NCBI RefSeq assembly: GCF_029945685.1
Contig: NZ_JAQSDA010000020.1
Span: forward strand, 550,044-614,043
Length of the DNA: 64,000 nucleotides
Reading direction: 5' to 3'
Source: Polaromonas sp.
GTDB taxonomy: Bacteria; Pseudomonadota; Gammaproteobacteria; Burkholderiales; Burkholderiaceae_C
Positions 8,698 through 17,040 of the stretch are shown here, one piece after another. Position 1 is the first letter of the stretch, and every line of letters starts with the position of its first letter. Both the position numbers and the translations under genes were made by a program. The notes beneath the pieces are model-generated. The model made no database searches and had not been told where the DNA came from. It was given only the letters and a program-made list of their open reading frames with translations.

Positions 8698-9522
8698 TCA
8701 GCGCACCAATTCAGGGCCGAGCTTGGCATTAAAAGTGTGCAGCCCTGCCAGCAGCGCCGGGTAAGCGAGGTTGACGGCTTCAGGCGCACCCTTGACGCCC
8801 AGCTCAATATGCCGGCCGTACTCGGGGTGGTCCACGCTGGGCAGGCTGAACACCTTGACCCCGCTGTGGCGGGCCTCGATGTCAAGCATCAGTGGCGTCA
8901 ACGCGGCTTCCATGGCCCCCATCACGATCACCGACTTTTCCGAATAAGCCAATTTTTGGTGCAAGCCGGCATAGTGCGTATCGAGCAGCCACGCCATCAT
9001 CGGCCAGGCCATGACCGGAAACCCCGGCATGAAATGGACGGCGCCGGCCCCCGCCTGCACACTGAAGCCCGGAATCTTGTTGTAGGGGTTGGGAATGATG
9101 GCGGCGCCTGCCGGGAACATGCCCATGTTCAGGCGGTGAATGTTGTCGTGCCGGTCCGGCTCATAGGGCACACCCTGCTCCCGGGCGATGTCCTGCATGC
9201 GCTCCCGGATCAGGCGCTCGGCTTCGGGGTGCAACGCCAGCTCCACGCCCAGCGCCCGTGCCGCGCACTGGCGGGTATGGTCGTCCGGCGTGGCACCAAT
9301 GCCGCCGGTGCAAAAGACCACATCCCCCGTGGCACGGGCGGCGGCGAAGGCACGCGCCAGCGTGGCCGTGATGCGTTCGGGGTCGTCGCCCACGTAGTCG
9401 GCATAACTGAGCGGCAGGCCGCGTGCCGCCAGCAGTTCAATGACCTTGGGCAGGTGTTTGTCGGCGCGTTTGCCCGACAGGATTTCGTCGCCGACGATGA
9501 TGAGTCCGAAATGTGTGGTCAT
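8698..9522 (-). CDS. CinA-like molybdopterin-binding-domain protein
   Basis: A 274-residue protein of the COG1058 (CinA N-terminal, MoaB/MogA-like) family. It begins MTTHFGLIIVGDEILSGKRADKH and has FCTGGIGATPDDHTRQ, the typical glycine-rich ligand loop. The C-terminal PncC amidohydrolase domain of full-length CinA is absent. ATG at 9522 was chosen because the family motif starts there. In full-length CinA this domain hydrolyses ADP-ribose-type nucleotides in NAD salvage; whether this short form does so is unknown. It ends only 6 bases from the NtrC sites. Confidence 0.88.
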   Translation of the reverse strand: MTTHFGLIIVGDEILSGKRADKHLPKVIELLAARGLPLSYADYVGDDPERITATLARAFAAARATGDVVFCTGGIGATPDDHTRQCAARALGVELALHPEAERLIRERMQDIAREQGVPYEPDRHDNIHRLNMGMFPAGAAIIPNPYNKIPGFSVQAGAGAVHFMPGFPVMAWPMMAWLLDTHYAGLHQKLAYSEKSVIVMGAMEAALTPLMLDIEARHSGVKVFSLPSVDHPEYGRHIELGVKGAPEAVNLAYPALLAGLHTFNAKLGPELVR

Positions 9523-9538
9523 GGGAAGAAAAGGAAAG

Positions 9539-10465
9539 TCAGGGCTGGGAACCGGGTCCGCCACGCGGCGTACCCGGTGTCGGCGCGGGGCCCGCGGGGC
9601 CTGTGAGCAGGAGCTCATCAGCTATCGTTTCAATAGCATCCTGCGCATGAGGGCCGGGGGCCAGGGCATTGTTCTGCTTGCGAAGCTGCTCCAGCGCCGC
9701 CAGGCAGTAGTGGGAAAACCAGAGGGACGAAAAGGCAAACACCAGGGTGTAGATCCAGATCGCCACCGGCACAAGAATGGGCGCCATGGCGATGAACATC
9801 GCGCCCGAGGCCCAGATCAGGCTGGGCGCGGCGCCCAGGTAGCCGCTGAGCACGCCGATGCCCAGCAGGCTGCCGCGGTGGCGACGAAAGAGTTCGCGCC
9901 GTTCTTCGGCACTCGCATGGTCGACCAGCGCGTCGTAGGCCATCACGCGGTAGGTCAGCCAGCCCCAGATCAGCGGCGGCAGGATCAGAATCAGCGGCGG
10001 GACCAGCCACAGCGGCATCGAGACGACCAGCGCGATGGCGGCCAGCAGGGTCGAGCTGAGCGACCAGAACAGGCTGGCGATGAGGGAGCCGCCTTTTTTC
10101 CGCTCCAGCATCGGAAAACGACGCTCGGCCACCAGGGCGACCATGGCCGGCGTCATCAGCAGCGCGACAAACAGCAGTGCGGCGATCACGATCACCGGAA
10201 TCGCCATGAAAAGCAGCAGCGCCGGCGCCAGCACCACCCGCAGGTTGCCCAGCCCCAGGCCCTCGAGCCAGCGCGCCATGGTGCTCAGCAGCTCATAACT
10301 TTCCAGGCCACTGCGCACGGCGGCCAGGGCGTCTGCCCAGAAGAAGTAGCCCACCCCGAGCGAGATGACGACCATGATGATCAGCGGCAAAAACGACAGC
10401 GCAATCACCCGCGGGTGCAGGCAGTACATCGTCGCCCGCCAGAACGAATCGAGGAGCTTGTTCAT
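9539..10465 (-). CDS. EI24-domain integral membrane protein
   Basis: A 308-residue membrane protein starting MNKLLDSFWRATMYCLHPRVI at ATG 10465. At least five hydrophobic segments are visible (about residues 22-45, 75-105, 135-165, 205-240). The N-terminal pattern and the length fit the EI24/CysZ family of inner-membrane proteins; CysZ members transport sulfate, but this one has no sulfur genes nearby. The C-terminus is Gly/Pro-rich and low in complexity, and part of it (9621-9672) is encoded by a dispersed ATAGC repeat, so the tail may be a recent extension. Confidence 0.8.
   Translation of the reverse strand: MNKLLDSFWRATMYCLHPRVIALSFLPLIIMVVISLGVGYFFWADALAAVRSGLESYELLSTMARWLEGLGLGNLRVVLAPALLLFMAIPVIVIAALLFVALLMTPAMVALVAERRFPMLERKKGGSLIASLFWSLSSTLLAAIALVVSMPLWLVPPLILILPPLIWGWLTYRVMAYDALVDHASAEERRELFRRHRGSLLGIGVLSGYLGAAPSLIWASGAMFIAMAPILVPVAIWIYTLVFAFSSLWFSHYCLAALEQLRKQNNALAPGPHAQDAIETIADELLLTGPAGPAPTPGTPRGGPGSQP
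9621..9672 (+). repeat. Dispersed ATAGC repeat, copy 3 (inside a coding region)
   Basis: GCTATcgtttcaATAGCatcCTGCGC, a short spacer, then GGGCCGGGGGCCAGGGC. It follows the family pattern but lies within the last codons of the EI24-domain gene on the opposite strand, so it encodes part of that protein's tail. Confidence 0.55.
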
Positions 10466-10492
10466 GAATGAAGTGTAGCCCCGCTGAATGTG

Positions 10493-10585
10493 GAGCCCCC
10501 ACGCTCCGCCGCTGCGCGGGTCGCTGCCCCCCGAGGGGGCGCTGCGCCTGCGGGCCGGCGGAGCCGGACCCGCGGCCTCTGCTTG
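10493..10585 (-). repeat. GC-rich dispersed intergenic repeat (type 2), copy 2
   Basis: The inverted copy of the element at 3582: GAGCCCCCACGCT, then CCCCCCGAGGGGGCGCTGCG, CCTGCGGGCCGGCGGAGCC and GGACCCGCGGCC. It lies between the EI24 gene and the sterol-desaturase-like gene. Confidence 0.7.
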
Positions 10586-10617
10586 AAAAGAGTGCCTGCG
10601 CGATCGCTCTTTGTTTC

Positions 10618-10645
10618 TCCGTTCGTCCTGAGCTTGTCGAAGGAT
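10618..10645 (+). repeat. Short repeat of the TTCGTCCTGAGCTTGTCGAAGG type
   Basis: The text GTTCGTCCTGAGCTTGTC followed by GAAGGATA belongs to a very widespread short imperfect palindrome found between genes in many bacteria. Only one copy was noticed in this window. Confidence 0.6.
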
Positions 10646-10688
10646 ACCCACCCCACAAAGCCGCTGCGCCTTGAGTCCCTCGCTGGAA

Positions 10689-11657
10689 TCAGGCCCTGCC
10701 GACGAGGCGTTTCAGCCCCAGCCACTGCTGCGACCAGAAACCGCGGCCGTAGTCGCGCGACTGCTCGACCTGGTCGCGTATGCCGGTAGGCTCGTACCGC
10801 CGCTCGAAGTTGGCGGTGCCGAAAAACACGTCCCACCAGGGCAGCAACACCCCGAAGTTGTGGCCCCTGGCGGTGTTGTTGCCCGCCGGCTCATGGCCGG
10901 TGCCTATGCTGTGGTGCATCCGGTGGAAGCGCGGGCTGACCCACAGCCGCTCGCCGACCCGCCCGAACCAGAGCCGCACATTGGCATGCTGCAGGCTTTC
11001 GCTGAGCTGGGTCAGGGCCACGATGGCGATGAACTGGCCGGGCGCCACACCGACCAGCTGCGCGGCCAGCACCAGCAGGCAATCGACCGCGATGTCGTCG
11101 AGCAGGTGGTTGCGGTTGTCGCTCCACATCGTCATCTGGCGCTGGGCGTGGTGCAGCGAGTGCAGGCGCCACCAGACATCCCATTGGTGCTGACCGCGGT
11201 GAATCCAGTAGCCCAGGAAGTCAAACGCCACCAGGTAGATCAGGAAGCTGGCCACCGCGCCATCGGTCACGCCGGGCCAGAGCTGATCCAGGTGAAAAGT
11301 GCCGTAGCCGGCGGTGCGCAGGACACCAAACAGTTCGTCAAAGACCGGTTCCAGCGTCAGGAACAGCGCAATGCGAAACAGGCCGAGCCGGTGGATGAGG
11401 GTGTAGAGGATGTCGGTGCGCACGGTGGCGCGGTCCTGCACCGGCTCCACCGGTCGCCAGCGCTGCAGCGGGCCGAACACCAGCAGCAACACCAGGATCT
11501 GAAGGATGCCGACCATGAACCAGGCCGTTCCCAGAAAGGCGTCTTCCAGAAAGTTCGCCAGCCCGAGCGCAAACAGGGCCGGCTGCACCACGGCCTCGAA
11601 CAGCCATTGCTGCACGGCAGAAAAGGCGTTGCTCACCGGGTCGATCAAGCTGTCCAT
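10689..11657 (-). CDS. Sterol desaturase-family membrane hydroxylase
   Basis: A 322-residue membrane protein of the fatty-acid hydroxylase superfamily. It has several hydrophobic helices and the di-iron histidine clusters HRGQH, HSLHH and HRMHHS in the usual order. Bacterial members hydroxylate lipids; the substrate here is unknown. ATG at 11657 (MDSLIDPVSNAF) was chosen over a longer upstream frame, which is Arg/Pro-rich and lacks a domain. The polysaccharide deacetylase gene ends 4 bases upstream on the same strand, so they are probably co-transcribed, hinting at an envelope role. Confidence 0.85.
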   Translation of the reverse strand: MDSLIDPVSNAFSAVQQWLFEAVVQPALFALGLANFLEDAFLGTAWFMVGILQILVLLLVFGPLQRWRPVEPVQDRATVRTDILYTLIHRLGLFRIALFLTLEPVFDELFGVLRTAGYGTFHLDQLWPGVTDGAVASFLIYLVAFDFLGYWIHRGQHQWDVWWRLHSLHHAQRQMTMWSDNRNHLLDDIAVDCLLVLAAQLVGVAPGQFIAIVALTQLSESLQHANVRLWFGRVGERLWVSPRFHRMHHSIGTGHEPAGNNTARGHNFGVLLPWWDVFFGTANFERRYEPTGIRDQVEQSRDYGRGFWSQQWLGLKRLVGRA

Positions 11658-11661
11658 GGTG

Positions 11662-12498
11662 CTATTTTGCTGCGGGGGGCGCCGTAACGGGCCCGCTGCG
11701 GCCGACCCAGGCCTGGTAGCGCGGGTGCTCGCGCAGGGTCGCAAAACAGAAGCCGCGCTCTTTCAGCCCGACGATCAGTGGCTCCAGCACCGCGGGTGCC
11801 CAGGCGTCCTGGCGCGACCAGATACCCAGATGTGCCAGCAGAATGTCGCCCGGCCGGATGTCCCGCAGCGCTTTTTTCAGCAGCAGGTCGTTGGGATAGG
11901 CGCCGCTGGGCATTTCGTCGCCCAGAAAGCCGGCGGGCGACCAGCCCACATGTTCGTAGCCGCAGACTTTGGCCGCCGCCAGCAAGGCCGGCGAGGTCTT
12001 GCCGCCCGGTGCCCGGAACAGCGGCAGTGGTTTTTTGCCGGTGATGGCCTCCAGTCGCGCGCTGGAACGGCCAACCTCCTCGCAGTACTGCGCGGCCGTC
12101 CAGGTGAATTCCCGGCCCTCGGACGGGCCAGCCGAGGGTTTGATCCTGAACTGCACCGGCCCGCCCGCTGCCGGCTGCACGTCGGCGCGCCAGTAGCTGT
12201 GGTCCCAGGTGTGGGAGGCGAATTCATGGCCCTCGGCGGCGCGTGCCTTCCACCAGGGCGCCCAGGCCGTGCCCAGGCTACCGTCACCGGTTTTGGTCCG
12301 CTCGTTAGCGGCAAAAAAGGTGACCTTGACCTGGTGCTTGTTGAGAATGTCCGCGATCAGCGGCGCCACTTCCATGTGGCCGGTGTCCAGCGTCAGGTAG
12401 ACCGGCTTGCCGGGCTGGCCTTGGGCATCCAAACAGCCGTCAGCCCATACTGGACGTGCGCCAGCAGCTATGAAAAACGTAGCAGCCAGAAACACCAC
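11662..12498 (-). CDS. Secreted polysaccharide deacetylase-family protein
   Basis: A NodB-fold protein (about 278 residues) likely acting in the periplasm. A hydrophobic leader (VVFLAATFFIAAGARPVWA) precedes YLTLDTGHMEVAPLIADIL, then EFASHTWDHSYW (the metal-binding H-x3-D-H region) and LFRAPGGKT. The usual DD pair of motif 1 reads D-T, so the metal site is atypical. The start is uncertain: the frame stays open upstream through a type-2 repeat with no good start, so I give GTG at 12498. The leader is itself encoded by a dispersed ATAGC repeat. Confidence 0.75.
   Translation of the reverse strand: MVFLAATFFIAAGARPVWADGCLDAQGQPGKPVYLTLDTGHMEVAPLIADILNKHQVKVTFFAANERTKTGDGSLGTAWAPWWKARAAEGHEFASHTWDHSYWRADVQPAAGGPVQFRIKPSAGPSEGREFTWTAAQYCEEVGRSSARLEAITGKKPLPLFRAPGGKTSPALLAAAKVCGYEHVGWSPAGFLGDEMPSGAYPNDLLLKKALRDIRPGDILLAHLGIWSRQDAWAPAVLEPLIVGLKERGFCFATLREHPRYQAWVGRSGPVTAPPAAK
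12429..12483 (-). repeat. Dispersed ATAGC repeat, copy 4 (encodes a signal peptide)
   Basis: On the minus strand: GCTACgtttttcATAGCTGCTGGCGCACG, then GGGCTGACGGCTGTTTGG. It has the same layout as the intergenic copies and covers the codons for the hydrophobic leader of the polysaccharide deacetylase gene. Confidence 0.55.
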
Positions 12499-12540
12499 AA
12501 GAGACCGAACCGTGTTGGGCGCCCCGGGGAGGTATTCAGA

Positions 12541-12677
12541 CCAGCCGGGGCCGCGGGTCCGGCTTTGCCGGCCCGCAGGCGCAGCGCCCCCCTCAGGCGA
12601 CAGAAGCGAAGCCTCCGGCGAGCGGCGGCCTGCAAGGTGCGGCGACCCACACGAAGTGAGCAACCGTGGGGGCCTAT
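12541..12677 (+). repeat. GC-rich dispersed intergenic repeat (type 2), copy 3
   Basis: GGGGCCGCGGGTCCGGC, TTTGCCGGCCCGCAGGCGC and AGCGCCCCCCTCAGGC are shared with the copies at 3582 and 10493. This one has an internal extension (GAAGCGAAGCCTCCGGCG and following) and ends CCGTGGGGGCC. It lies between the YncE-like gene and the deacetylase, and the deacetylase frame reads open through it. Confidence 0.7.
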
Positions 12678-13693
12678 CTAGGGGCGTGATCCAGCGTCCA
12701 GACGCCATGAGGGCTCTTTCCAACATTGACCTGGCGCACCACCTTGCGGCTGGCCATGTCGATCACCGTGAGTTTGCGCGCCCAGCGCGACGTGACATAA
12801 ATGAATTTTCCGTCGCGCGAGACATCCATGCAGTCGGGCCCGCCGGGTGCCGGGAAAACGTCCACCACGGCCATGGTCTGCAGGTCGATCTTGCTGATGG
12901 AGTTGCCGACGCGGTTGCTGACCAGCACATGGCGGCCGTCGCCCAGCGCGCGAAAGGCGTGGGCGCCCGCGCCGGTCTTGATGAGGCGGGTGCGCTGCGG
13001 CTGCTTGCCACTCACATCGTAGACCTCGACCGAGTCGCTGCCGGTCAGCGCGACGAGCATGAATTTGTCGTCGGCGGTGCCGAACACGTCGGCAGGCGTC
13101 AGGCCCGTCGGTGTGCGCCACTTGATGGTCTGCGTGGCCAGATCGATCGCGACCAGTTCGTCGCTGTCCTGCATCGACGAATACACGGTGGTGCTTTTGC
13201 TGTCTATCCACAAATGGCTGGGCGTCCGGCCAGTGGGGACGCGCTTGGCCAGCGTGACATCGGCACCGTCCCAGCGGTAGATGTCGATGTGGTTGAGGCG
13301 GTTGGCCGCCGTGACAAACCACTTCATGTCGGGCGAGAAGCGCAGGTGGTAGGGGTCGATGATGCCGCGCACCACACGCTGGACTTCGGCGGTCCGGGGG
13401 TCAATGAAGGTCAGCGTGTCGGACAGCGCGTTGGCCACAATCACCGACTTTTCGTCAGGTGTGAGGTACAGATGGTGCGGCTGCTTGCCGGTCGGGATGC
13501 GCCGGGTTTCCGTCCAGTCGGCCGGATTGATCACGCTGACGCTGTCGCTGAGCGAATTGAGCACCAGCAGGGGCATGGTCGAGGTCGAGGTCGAGGTCGG
13601 CGGCGAATGCGGGCTCGGGGTCTGGGCCAGGACAGCGGCGCCGGCCAGGCAGGTGCCCAGCACGGCGGCAAACAAACGGAAGGGGAAATTCAC
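12674..13693 (-). CDS. Periplasmic YncE/YVTN-type beta-propeller protein
   Basis: A 339-residue secreted protein. After a signal peptide (NFPFRLFAAVLGTCLAGAAVLAQ) and a Ser/Thr/Pro linker encoded by a 6-base microrepeat (STSTST), it holds about seven repeats of the form 'hhVhNxxxDoVohID' (VLNSLSDSVSVINPADW, VIVANALSDTLTFIDPRT, VLVSNRVGNSISKIDLQT, IYVTSRWARKLTVIDMAS), typical of a seven-bladed propeller. Such proteins often accompany metal, quinoprotein or cytochrome systems, but none is adjacent. The start is GTG at 13693 (AAGAAAG upstream); TTG at 13714 is the alternative. Confidence 0.8.
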   Translation of the reverse strand: MNFPFRLFAAVLGTCLAGAAVLAQTPSPHSPPTSTSTSTMPLLVLNSLSDSVSVINPADWTETRRIPTGKQPHHLYLTPDEKSVIVANALSDTLTFIDPRTAEVQRVVRGIIDPYHLRFSPDMKWFVTAANRLNHIDIYRWDGADVTLAKRVPTGRTPSHLWIDSKSTTVYSSMQDSDELVAIDLATQTIKWRTPTGLTPADVFGTADDKFMLVALTGSDSVEVYDVSGKQPQRTRLIKTGAGAHAFRALGDGRHVLVSNRVGNSISKIDLQTMAVVDVFPAPGGPDCMDVSRDGKFIYVTSRWARKLTVIDMASRKVVRQVNVGKSPHGVWTLDHAPR

Positions 13694-13787
13694 GCAGCGA
13701 CTTTCTTCGGACAAGCGGCAAGTTTACCGGCAGGCCTTTATCAACGCGCCAGGGGCCCCGGCCGCTTACATCCCTTACGATCGGGCC

Positions 13788-14567
13788 ATGAATTTTGTCG
13801 AGATTGCCGGCACCCGGCTTGAAATGCAATCCATCGCCGGTTCAGCCGGCCTGGCGCCACTGGTTTTCCTGCACGAAGGCCTGGGTTCGGTCAGTCTGTG
13901 GACCCAGCGCGGCCGCAACTGGCCGCAAGCCGTCTGCCAGGCCACAGGCCGCGCCGGTCTGGTGTATTCGCGGCGCGGTTATGGCCAGTCCGACCCCGTG
14001 ACCGATGTGCGCGGCGCCGGCCGGCTGGCGCCCGACTACATGCACCGCGAAGCCTGGGAAGTGTTGCCGGCCCTGCTGGCCAGCCAGGGCCTCAACCACC
14101 CGGTGCTGCTGGGCCATTCGGACGGCGCGAGCATCGCCCTGCTCCATGCGAGCCGGCACCCGGCGAGTGCCGTCATCGTCATGGCGCCGCACCTGATGGT
14201 CGAGGACATCGCCGTGCAGGCGATTGGCGAAGCCACGGCAGCCTTTGAGTCGGGAGGATTGCGGGAAAAACTGGCCCGCCACCATGCCGACGTGGACAGC
14301 GCCTTCTGGCAATGGAACGACGTCTGGCTGTCGCCCGGCTTTCGCAGTTTTGACATCCGGCCCGACTGCCGGCGCATCAGCGCACCGCTGCTGGCCATCC
14401 AGGGGCTGGGCGACGAATACGGCAGCATGGCGCAACTCGACGAGCTGGCCCTGGCCGCGCCGCAGACCGTGCAACTGCGGCTGCCCGATTGCGGGCATTC
14501 GCCACAGCGCGACCAGCCCGACCGCACGCTGGAAGCGGTGGCCGCCTTCCTGCGGCCGCTGCCGTGA
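13788..14567 (+). CDS. Alpha/beta-fold hydrolase
   Basis: A 259-residue hydrolase. It has the oxyanion region VFLHEGLGSVSLW, the nucleophile elbow GHSDGAS (Ser near residue 110) and a C-terminal catalytic His in LPDCGHSPQRDQPDRTLEAVAAFL. The HEGLGS version (E in place of the more usual HGGPG) is common in a subgroup of esterase/lactonase-like proteins. The substrate is unknown. It is transcribed divergently from the YncE-like gene, with ATG at 13788. Confidence 0.85.
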   Translation: MNFVEIAGTRLEMQSIAGSAGLAPLVFLHEGLGSVSLWTQRGRNWPQAVCQATGRAGLVYSRRGYGQSDPVTDVRGAGRLAPDYMHREAWEVLPALLASQGLNHPVLLGHSDGASIALLHASRHPASAVIVMAPHLMVEDIAVQAIGEATAAFESGGLREKLARHHADVDSAFWQWNDVWLSPGFRSFDIRPDCRRISAPLLAIQGLGDEYGSMAQLDELALAAPQTVQLRLPDCGHSPQRDQPDRTLEAVAAFLRPLP

Positions 14568-14568
14568 T

Positions 14569-14625
14569 GCTATTGATTCAATAGCTGCCTGCGCCCGCTG
14601 CATAGGGGCCGGAGGCAGTTTTTAT
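14569..14625 (+). repeat. Dispersed ATAGC repeat, copy 5
   Basis: GCTATtgattcaATAGCTGCCTGCGCCC, then GGGGCCGGAGGCAGTTTTT. It lies between the convergent alpha/beta hydrolase and rsuA genes, and the hairpin plus the T-rich end makes it a plausible transcription terminator. Confidence 0.65.
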
Positions 14626-14650
14626 CATCAACCTCAGGGGTTTGCGGCAC

Positions 14651-15391
14651 TCAGCCGGCAATGCTGGCCAGGTCCTGCGCCGTCAGCCAGCGCCACTGGC
14701 CGGGCTGGAGGTCGGCCGGCAGGTCCAGCGAACCGATGCGCGAGCGGTGCAGGCCCGCCACGTCCTCCACGCGGTTGCCCACTGCAGCAATCATGCGTTT
14801 GACCTGGTGGTACTTGCCCTCGGTGAGCGTCAGGCGCAAGGTCTGCTCGCCGGTTCTTTCGCAGGCAGCGGCGCGCACCGCTTTGGGGTCGTCGTCCAGC
14901 ACCACGCCGGCCAGCAGCTTCTCGACCTGCTGGTCGTCCACCGGGTGTTTGGCGGTGACCTCGTACACCTTGGGCACATGGTGTTTGGGTGAACTCATGC
15001 GGTGGATGAACTTGCCGTCGTCCGACAGCAGCAGCAGGCCGGTGGTGTCCTGGTCCAGCCGCCCGACGGCCTGCACACCAGCGGCGGCGCCGCCGCCGCG
15101 CTGGCGGATCGGCGCCGGCAGCAGGGTGTAGATGCTCGGGTAGGTGCTGGGTTTTTGCGAACACTCGTAGCCGGCCGGCTTGTGCAGCATCAGGTAGGCC
15201 TTCTCGTGGTACGCCCAGTCCACGCCCTGAACCGTGAATTTCAGCCCTTCCGCTACAAAATCCATAGCTGGCTCCGTACAGGGGATGCCGGCCACAGCCA
15301 CAAAACCCTGTTGAATCAGGCCGGCGCAGACGCGCCGCGTGCCAAACCCCTGGGAGAAAAGAATGTTCTGCAATTGCATGTTTTTTGCCAT
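14651..15391 (-). CDS. rsuA: 16S rRNA pseudouridine(516) synthase
   Basis: A 246-residue RsuA/RluB-type enzyme that isomerises a uridine of 16S rRNA. An S4-like N-terminal RNA-binding segment (LQNILFSQGFGTRRVCAGLI) is followed by the catalytic motif GRLDQDTTGLLLLSDDG (catalytic Asp about 117), then KVYEVTAKHP and the C-terminal LTLTEGKYHQVKRMIAAVGNRV. The linker near residues 30-45 (VAVAGIPCTEPAMDFVAEG) is encoded by a dispersed repeat copy. ATG at 15391 or 15379 could be the start. Confidence 0.9.
   Translation of the reverse strand: MAKNMQLQNILFSQGFGTRRVCAGLIQQGFVAVAGIPCTEPAMDFVAEGLKFTVQGVDWAYHEKAYLMLHKPAGYECSQKPSTYPSIYTLLPAPIRQRGGGAAAGVQAVGRLDQDTTGLLLLSDDGKFIHRMSSPKHHVPKVYEVTAKHPVDDQQVEKLLAGVVLDDDPKAVRAAACERTGEQTLRLTLTEGKYHQVKRMIAAVGNRVEDVAGLHRSRIGSLDLPADLQPGQWRWLTAQDLASIAG
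15252..15300 (+). repeat. Dispersed ATAGC repeat, copy 6 (inside rsuA)
   Basis: GCTACaaaatccATAGCTGGCTCCGTAC, then GGGGATGCCGGCC. It resembles the family's hairpin-plus-tail layout but lies in the coding region of rsuA on the opposite strand. It is the weakest match of the set. Confidence 0.4.
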
Positions 15392-15544
15392 GCGCCTATT
15401 GTCGCCGGGCCGGACAGGGTGCTGACCTACCGCGTGACAGCCCGTCGGCTTTCAGCGATGAACCGGGCGTCTGGATAAGCTTTTCCCGATCGACGCCAGC
15501 GACACTGGCACGCCTTGACCCGCCAGCCCATTTTCCGACCCATC

Positions 15545-16825
15545 ATGAAAAAGACCCGCCCTGTGCTGACCATTCTGCTCACCTTCCTGATCACCGTGGC
15601 CGGCATGCTGCTCGTATTGAATTTCAGCACCGGGGAAAAAAAGGTCAACCGCGAGTTGCCGCGCCTGTACGCCACACAGGACCCCCAGTTCCGGCGCGCC
15701 ATGGGCGCCCTGCTCGGCCCTCCCCTGGTGGGCGGCAACCGGGCCCGGGAGCTGCTCAACGGGGACCAGATCTTCCCCGCCATGCTGCAGGCCATCCGGG
15801 GCGCGCAGAGCAGCATCACCTTTGAAACCTACATCTACTGGTCTGGCGATGTCGGGCGCCAGTTTGCCGATGCACTGGCGGAACGCGCCCGGGCCGGCGT
15901 CAAGGTGCATGTGCTGCTGGACTGGGTGGGCAGCGCCAAGATCGATGACGCGTTTCTGCAGGAAATGGAAGCGGCCGGCGTGGAGATCCGCAAGTTCCAC
16001 AAGCCGCACTGGTACAACCTGGCGCGCATGAACAACCGCACCCACCGCAAGCTGCTGGTCGTTGACGGCAAAACCGGCTTCACCGGCGGTGTGGGCATTG
16101 CGCCCAAGTGGACAGGCGCCGGCCAGGATGCCGACCACTGGCGCGACTCCCATTTCCAGATCGAGGGCCCGGCCGTCGCCCAGATGCAGGCTGTTTTCAT
16201 GGACAACTGGCTGAAAGTCGCGGGCAAGGTGATGCACGGCGAGGCCTACTTCCCTGCCCTGCCGGCAGTCGGCAACAGCGACGCCCAGGTGTTTTCCAGC
16301 TCCCCCTCGGGCGGCAGCGAAAGCATGCAGCTGATGTACCAGCTGTCCATCACGGCGGCCGGACGCAGCATTGACCTGTCGAGCGCCTACTTTGTCCCCG
16401 ACGAGCTCACCACCCGGGCCCTGACCGATGCACTCAAACGCGGCGTGAAGATCCGCATCATCACGCCCGGAGAAATCATCGACACCAACACCGTGCGTGC
16501 GGCCTCCCGCGGCAGTTGGGGCCCGCTGCTGCAGGCCGGCGCGCAGATCCATGAGTACCAGCCCACCATGTACCACTGCAAGGTCATGATCGTGGACCAG
16601 CTGCTGGTCTCGGTCGGCTCGACCAACTTCGACAACCGCTCCTTCCGCCTCAACGACGAGGCCAACCTCAACGTCTACGACGAGATCTTCGCCGCGCGGC
16701 AGACCCGGGTGTTCGAGGACGACCTCAAGCGCTCCCGGCAAATCACCTATGAGGAATGGACCAACCGCCCCCTGAAGGAAAAGGCCATGGAGCGGCTGGC
16801 GCTGCTGCTCGAGTCCCAGCTCTGA
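15545..16825 (+). CDS. Cardiolipin synthase-like phospholipase D protein
   Basis: A 426-residue phospholipase D superfamily enzyme anchored by one N-terminal membrane helix (VLTILLTFLITVAGMLLVL). It has two complete HKD motifs: HRKLLVVDGKTGFTGG (about residue 168) and HCKVMIVDQLLVSVGSTNFDNRS (about residue 350). With two such sites it probably joins phosphatidyl groups to make cardiolipin (ClsB-like). ATG at 15545 was preferred over an in-frame TTG at 15515. The gene is the last chromosomal one before the island and points into the island boundary hairpin. Confidence 0.88.
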   Translation: MKKTRPVLTILLTFLITVAGMLLVLNFSTGEKKVNRELPRLYATQDPQFRRAMGALLGPPLVGGNRARELLNGDQIFPAMLQAIRGAQSSITFETYIYWSGDVGRQFADALAERARAGVKVHVLLDWVGSAKIDDAFLQEMEAAGVEIRKFHKPHWYNLARMNNRTHRKLLVVDGKTGFTGGVGIAPKWTGAGQDADHWRDSHFQIEGPAVAQMQAVFMDNWLKVAGKVMHGEAYFPALPAVGNSDAQVFSSSPSGGSESMQLMYQLSITAAGRSIDLSSAYFVPDELTTRALTDALKRGVKIRIITPGEIIDTNTVRAASRGSWGPLLQAGAQIHEYQPTMYHCKVMIVDQLLVSVGSTNFDNRSFRLNDEANLNVYDEIFAARQTRVFEDDLKRSRQITYEEWTNRPLKEKAMERLALLLESQL

Positions 16826-16895
16826 AGCCGGGGCAGGTTTCTGGCAGTCACAAAACCCCGCCATTGACCGGTCCGGGCTGAGATGGGCCCAAGAA

Positions 16896-16929
16896 AAAGG
16901 CCGCTGACTATCTCTAGTTAGCGGCCTTT
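16896..16929. terminator. Boundary hairpin, probable original ssrA terminator
   Basis: AAAGGCCGCT and AGCGGCCTTT form a 10-bp stem, with inner CTA/TAG pairing. It closely resembles the hairpin after ssrA at 46531-46567 in sequence and in its distance from the ssrA-like end, so it is probably the pre-integration ssrA terminator. It may also terminate the upstream phospholipase gene. Confidence 0.75.
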
Positions 16930-16940
16930 GTCATGCGGTA

Positions 16941-16963
16941 TGGTGGGCTGGGGTCAATTGAAT
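16941..16963. other. Candidate left attachment site (degenerate ssrA 3' end)
   Basis: TGGTGGGCTGGGG followed by TCAATTGAAT resembles the ssrA 3' end at 46579 (TGGTGGAGCTGGGG then GGATTTGAAC): one gap, and a match that fades after GCTGGGG. Together with the paired hairpins on both sides, this marks the far end of the integrated island. Confidence 0.6.
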
Positions 16964-17014
16964 GATCGCTTGAAAGCCCCGTGAAATCTAGAATTCAAAT
17001 CAAGCAACCACTAC

Positions 17015-17040
17015 TTATACCCCCGCTTGTACCCCCGGTT
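17015..17040. other. GTACCCCC repeats, candidate left integrase arm sites
   Basis: TATACCCCC and TTGTACCCCC lie 12 bases apart. GCTTGTACCCCCG (17025-17037) recurs exactly at 46431-46443 on the other side of the island. Repeats of this kind next to P4-type integrases are candidate arm-binding sites. The last codons of the Cro-like gene above overlap them. Confidence 0.6.

Noticed and set aside
13577-13602. GAGGTC microrepeat as a regulatory repeat
   Set aside because: It is in frame and encodes a Ser-Thr linker of the YncE-like protein.
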